Part shown: one piece after another, positions 62,916 to 64,000 of the stretch | Numbering within the stretch: position 1 is the stretch's first letter | Layout: each line of letters opens with the position of its first letter | Program-made: the position numbers and the translations under genes | From: Gilvimarinus xylanilyticus | GTDB lineage: Bacteria > Pseudomonadota > Gammaproteobacteria > Pseudomonadales > Cellvibrionaceae | Direction of reading: 5' to 3' | DNA length: 64,000 bases | Assembly: GCF_024195295.1 (NCBI RefSeq) | Contig: NZ_JAMFTH010000001.1 | Span: 372,001-436,000 of the forward strand | The notes under the pieces: model-generated | Databases searched by the model: none | What the model saw: the letters and a program-made list of their open reading frames with translations, nothing else | Told to the model about the DNA's origin: nothing

Positions 62916-63620
62916 ATGCAATTTAAAACACTGGCGCTCGTTACCGCGATGGTCGTGTCTGCCCCGGCCTGGGCACAGGGAACCCAAGAAGATCTGCAAG
63001 AAGCCCAGCGTCTGCTTCAGGCGGGCGAGTACGCCGAGTCGCTTGAGGCCCATCAGACGTTTTTTGAGCAATCGAAGCGTGTCGATAGCATGACTGGGGT
63101 CAGGCTATCCTTTGCCTTGTCATCCTGGGCGGAGCTGGGCAAGGTTTACCCTCCGGCGCAAGCAGCCCTACAGTCTCTGGCTGATGGCCTAAAACAGCAG
63201 CTGTGGAACGGCGAGGGCGACTTTGATGTTATGGCAGATTATTCATCGATCAATACTTATCTTGGCGAGTCCCAGGCGACAGTGAAGGTTTTCCGTCATG
63301 TGGCGCAAGAGTATCCCGAGCAAGCCGACAGGCAGTTTATTGCGGTGCGAGACGAATTATTTGCCGCTCAGGAGTATGAGCTGATTGCGCGTTTTCTTGA
63401 CGATCCCGTCTTCGCGTTCGAGCAAGCCCGTAACGATAGGGAGCGAGATTTGAGTTATGTCCGCACAGGCCACAGGTATCAGCCAGATATTTTTTCCACC
63501 AACCAAAAATACAGTCAAAAGATCCATGAGCTTTTGCAGATGACCGAGTCTTTGGGCATGACCGAGGCCTACAGCGAAATCCAAAAGCGGCATAAGGCCT
63601 ATATGGCACTGCAAAACTAG
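62916..63620 (+). CDS. Hypothetical exported helical protein
   Basis: A 234-residue protein with a signal peptide (LALVTAMVVSAPAWA-Q, cleavage near 20). The mature part is alpha-helical, with an N-terminal segment resembling one TPR-like hairpin (LQEAQRLLQAGEYAESLEAHQTFFEQ). I cannot assign a family. GGAGG lies about seven bases before the ATG. It follows the cellulase terminator, so it has its own promoter or depends on read-through. Confidence 0.7.
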   Translation: MQFKTLALVTAMVVSAPAWAQGTQEDLQEAQRLLQAGEYAESLEAHQTFFEQSKRVDSMTGVRLSFALSSWAELGKVYPPAQAALQSLADGLKQQLWNGEGDFDVMADYSSINTYLGESQATVKVFRHVAQEYPEQADRQFIAVRDELFAAQEYELIARFLDDPVFAFEQARNDRERDLSYVRTGHRYQPDIFSTNQKYSQKIHELLQMTESLGMTEAYSEIQKRHKAYMALQN

Positions 63621-63709
63621 GCTTAACAATTCTCAATGGTGGGGGCGCTTGAAGTCGTTCAATACAGCCCAATGTCATTGTTAATGAAATTTAACGGTGA
63701 GAGGTTGCA

Positions 63710-64000
63710 ATGTCCGATACTTATGTACCCCCCAAAGTCTGGACCCAAGACGGCGAGAGCGGCGGCACTTGGGGCAAGTTAAACCGCCCGGTGGCCGGTG
63801 CCACCTTCGAGCGGGATCTGCCTCGCGGGCAGCACCCCTTGCAGCTGTATTCCCTGGCAACCCCCAACGGGCAAAAAGTCACAATTCTGCTCGAAGAGCT
63901 ACTGGCCTTGGGGGAGCAAGAGGCCGAGTATGACGCCCATCTGATTAACATAGGTGAGGGGGATCAATTCTCGTCGGGTTTTGTGGAGGTAAACCCCAAC
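63710..64000 (+). CDS. yghU: YghU-like glutathione-dependent disulfide-bond oxidoreductase, 3' end cut off by the window
   Basis: The first 97 residues of a glutathione transferase of the Nu class. The extension SDTYVPPKVWTQDGESGG, then NRPVAGATFERDLPRG, HPLQLYSLATPNGQKVTILLEELL and INIGEGDQFSSGFVEVNPN match E. coli YghU closely (YghU has TPNGQKVTIMLEELLALG and GDGDQFSSGFVEVNPN). YghU reduces disulfides using two bound glutathiones. GAGAGG lies five to eight bases before ATG 63710. The frame is still open at base 64000, where the C-terminal helical domain should begin. Confidence 0.93.
   Translation, partial: MSDTYVPPKVWTQDGESGGTWGKLNRPVAGATFERDLPRGQHPLQLYSLATPNGQKVTILLEELLALGEQEAEYDAHLINIGEGDQFSSGFVEVNPN

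Overview
The window is bacterial chromosome from a gammaproteobacterium, most likely of the family Cellvibrionaceae (the Cellvibrio / Saccharophagus / Teredinibacter / Gilvimarinus group). The reasons are the gammaproteobacterial gene orders (pheS-pheT-ihfA-merR, rpsP-rimM-trmD-rplS-xerD-dsbC-hom-thrC-recJ, prfB-lysS), a family 9 cellulase lipoprotein with a long polyserine linker, a SapC-family protein, and a very large secreted Ig/cadherin-repeat protein with a C-terminal sorting signal. By eye the DNA is moderately G+C rich throughout, except for an A+T-richer gene near 58-59 kb. Genus placement is inference.

Layout. 1-4.2 kb: translation and nucleoid genes (pheS cut by the left edge, pheT, ihfA, a MerR regulator) and tRNA-Pro(GGG). 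4.3-8.5 kb: SapC-family protein, a TIGR01777 epimerase-like protein, a small heat-shock protein whose leader looks like a ROSE RNA thermometer behind a sigma-32-like promoter, a methyltransferase and a GlxA-type regulator. 8.6-10.5 kb: a long FabY-type beta-ketoacyl synthase. 10.7-19.2 kb: rpsP-rimM-trmD-rplS, xerD, dsbC, hom, thrC, recJ. 19.2-23.1 kb: tesA divergent from an YbbA/YbbP-type ABC transporter. 23.5-31.7 kb: a tail-collar (microcystin-dependent-protein-like) gene followed by a 2,517-residue surface protein. 31.8-37 kb: an MFS transporter, a GtrB/GtrA-like pair, two small proteins, and a CueR-like regulator coupled to a Cu/Zn efflux permease. 37-41 kb: prfB with its programmed +1 frameshift, lysS, a YaeQ-family gene and a CnoX/YbbN-like co-chaperone. 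41-44.5 kb: a sugar locus of DUF4380 lipoprotein, FucP/GluP-type transporter and LacI regulator with a clear operator. 44.5-48.5 kb: DUF2254 membrane protein, S9 peptidase and an unrecognised internally duplicated periplasmic protein.

48.8-59 kb is the most accessory-looking part. A 319-bp palindromic MITE-like element abuts a minus-strand operon encoding a ParD-like protein, a type I methionine aminopeptidase and an Nmad3 (nucleotide-modification-associated) protein. Divergent from this operon is a complete four-gene Wadjet / MksFEBG anti-plasmid system (jetA-jetB-jetC-jetD), followed by an A+T-richer GIY-YIG nuclease-like gene. 59.3-64 kb: a Bcr/CflA drug transporter, the family 9 cellulase preceded by a 34-nt near-perfect palindrome, a small secreted protein, and the start of a YghU-like glutathione transferase cut by the right edge.

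The Wadjet system is a known family. The less described features are the divergent ParD-like / MAP / Nmad3 operon, the MITE whose end supplies the nmad3 stop codon, the hsp20 RNA thermometer, and the pairing of a tail-collar protein with a giant repeat protein.
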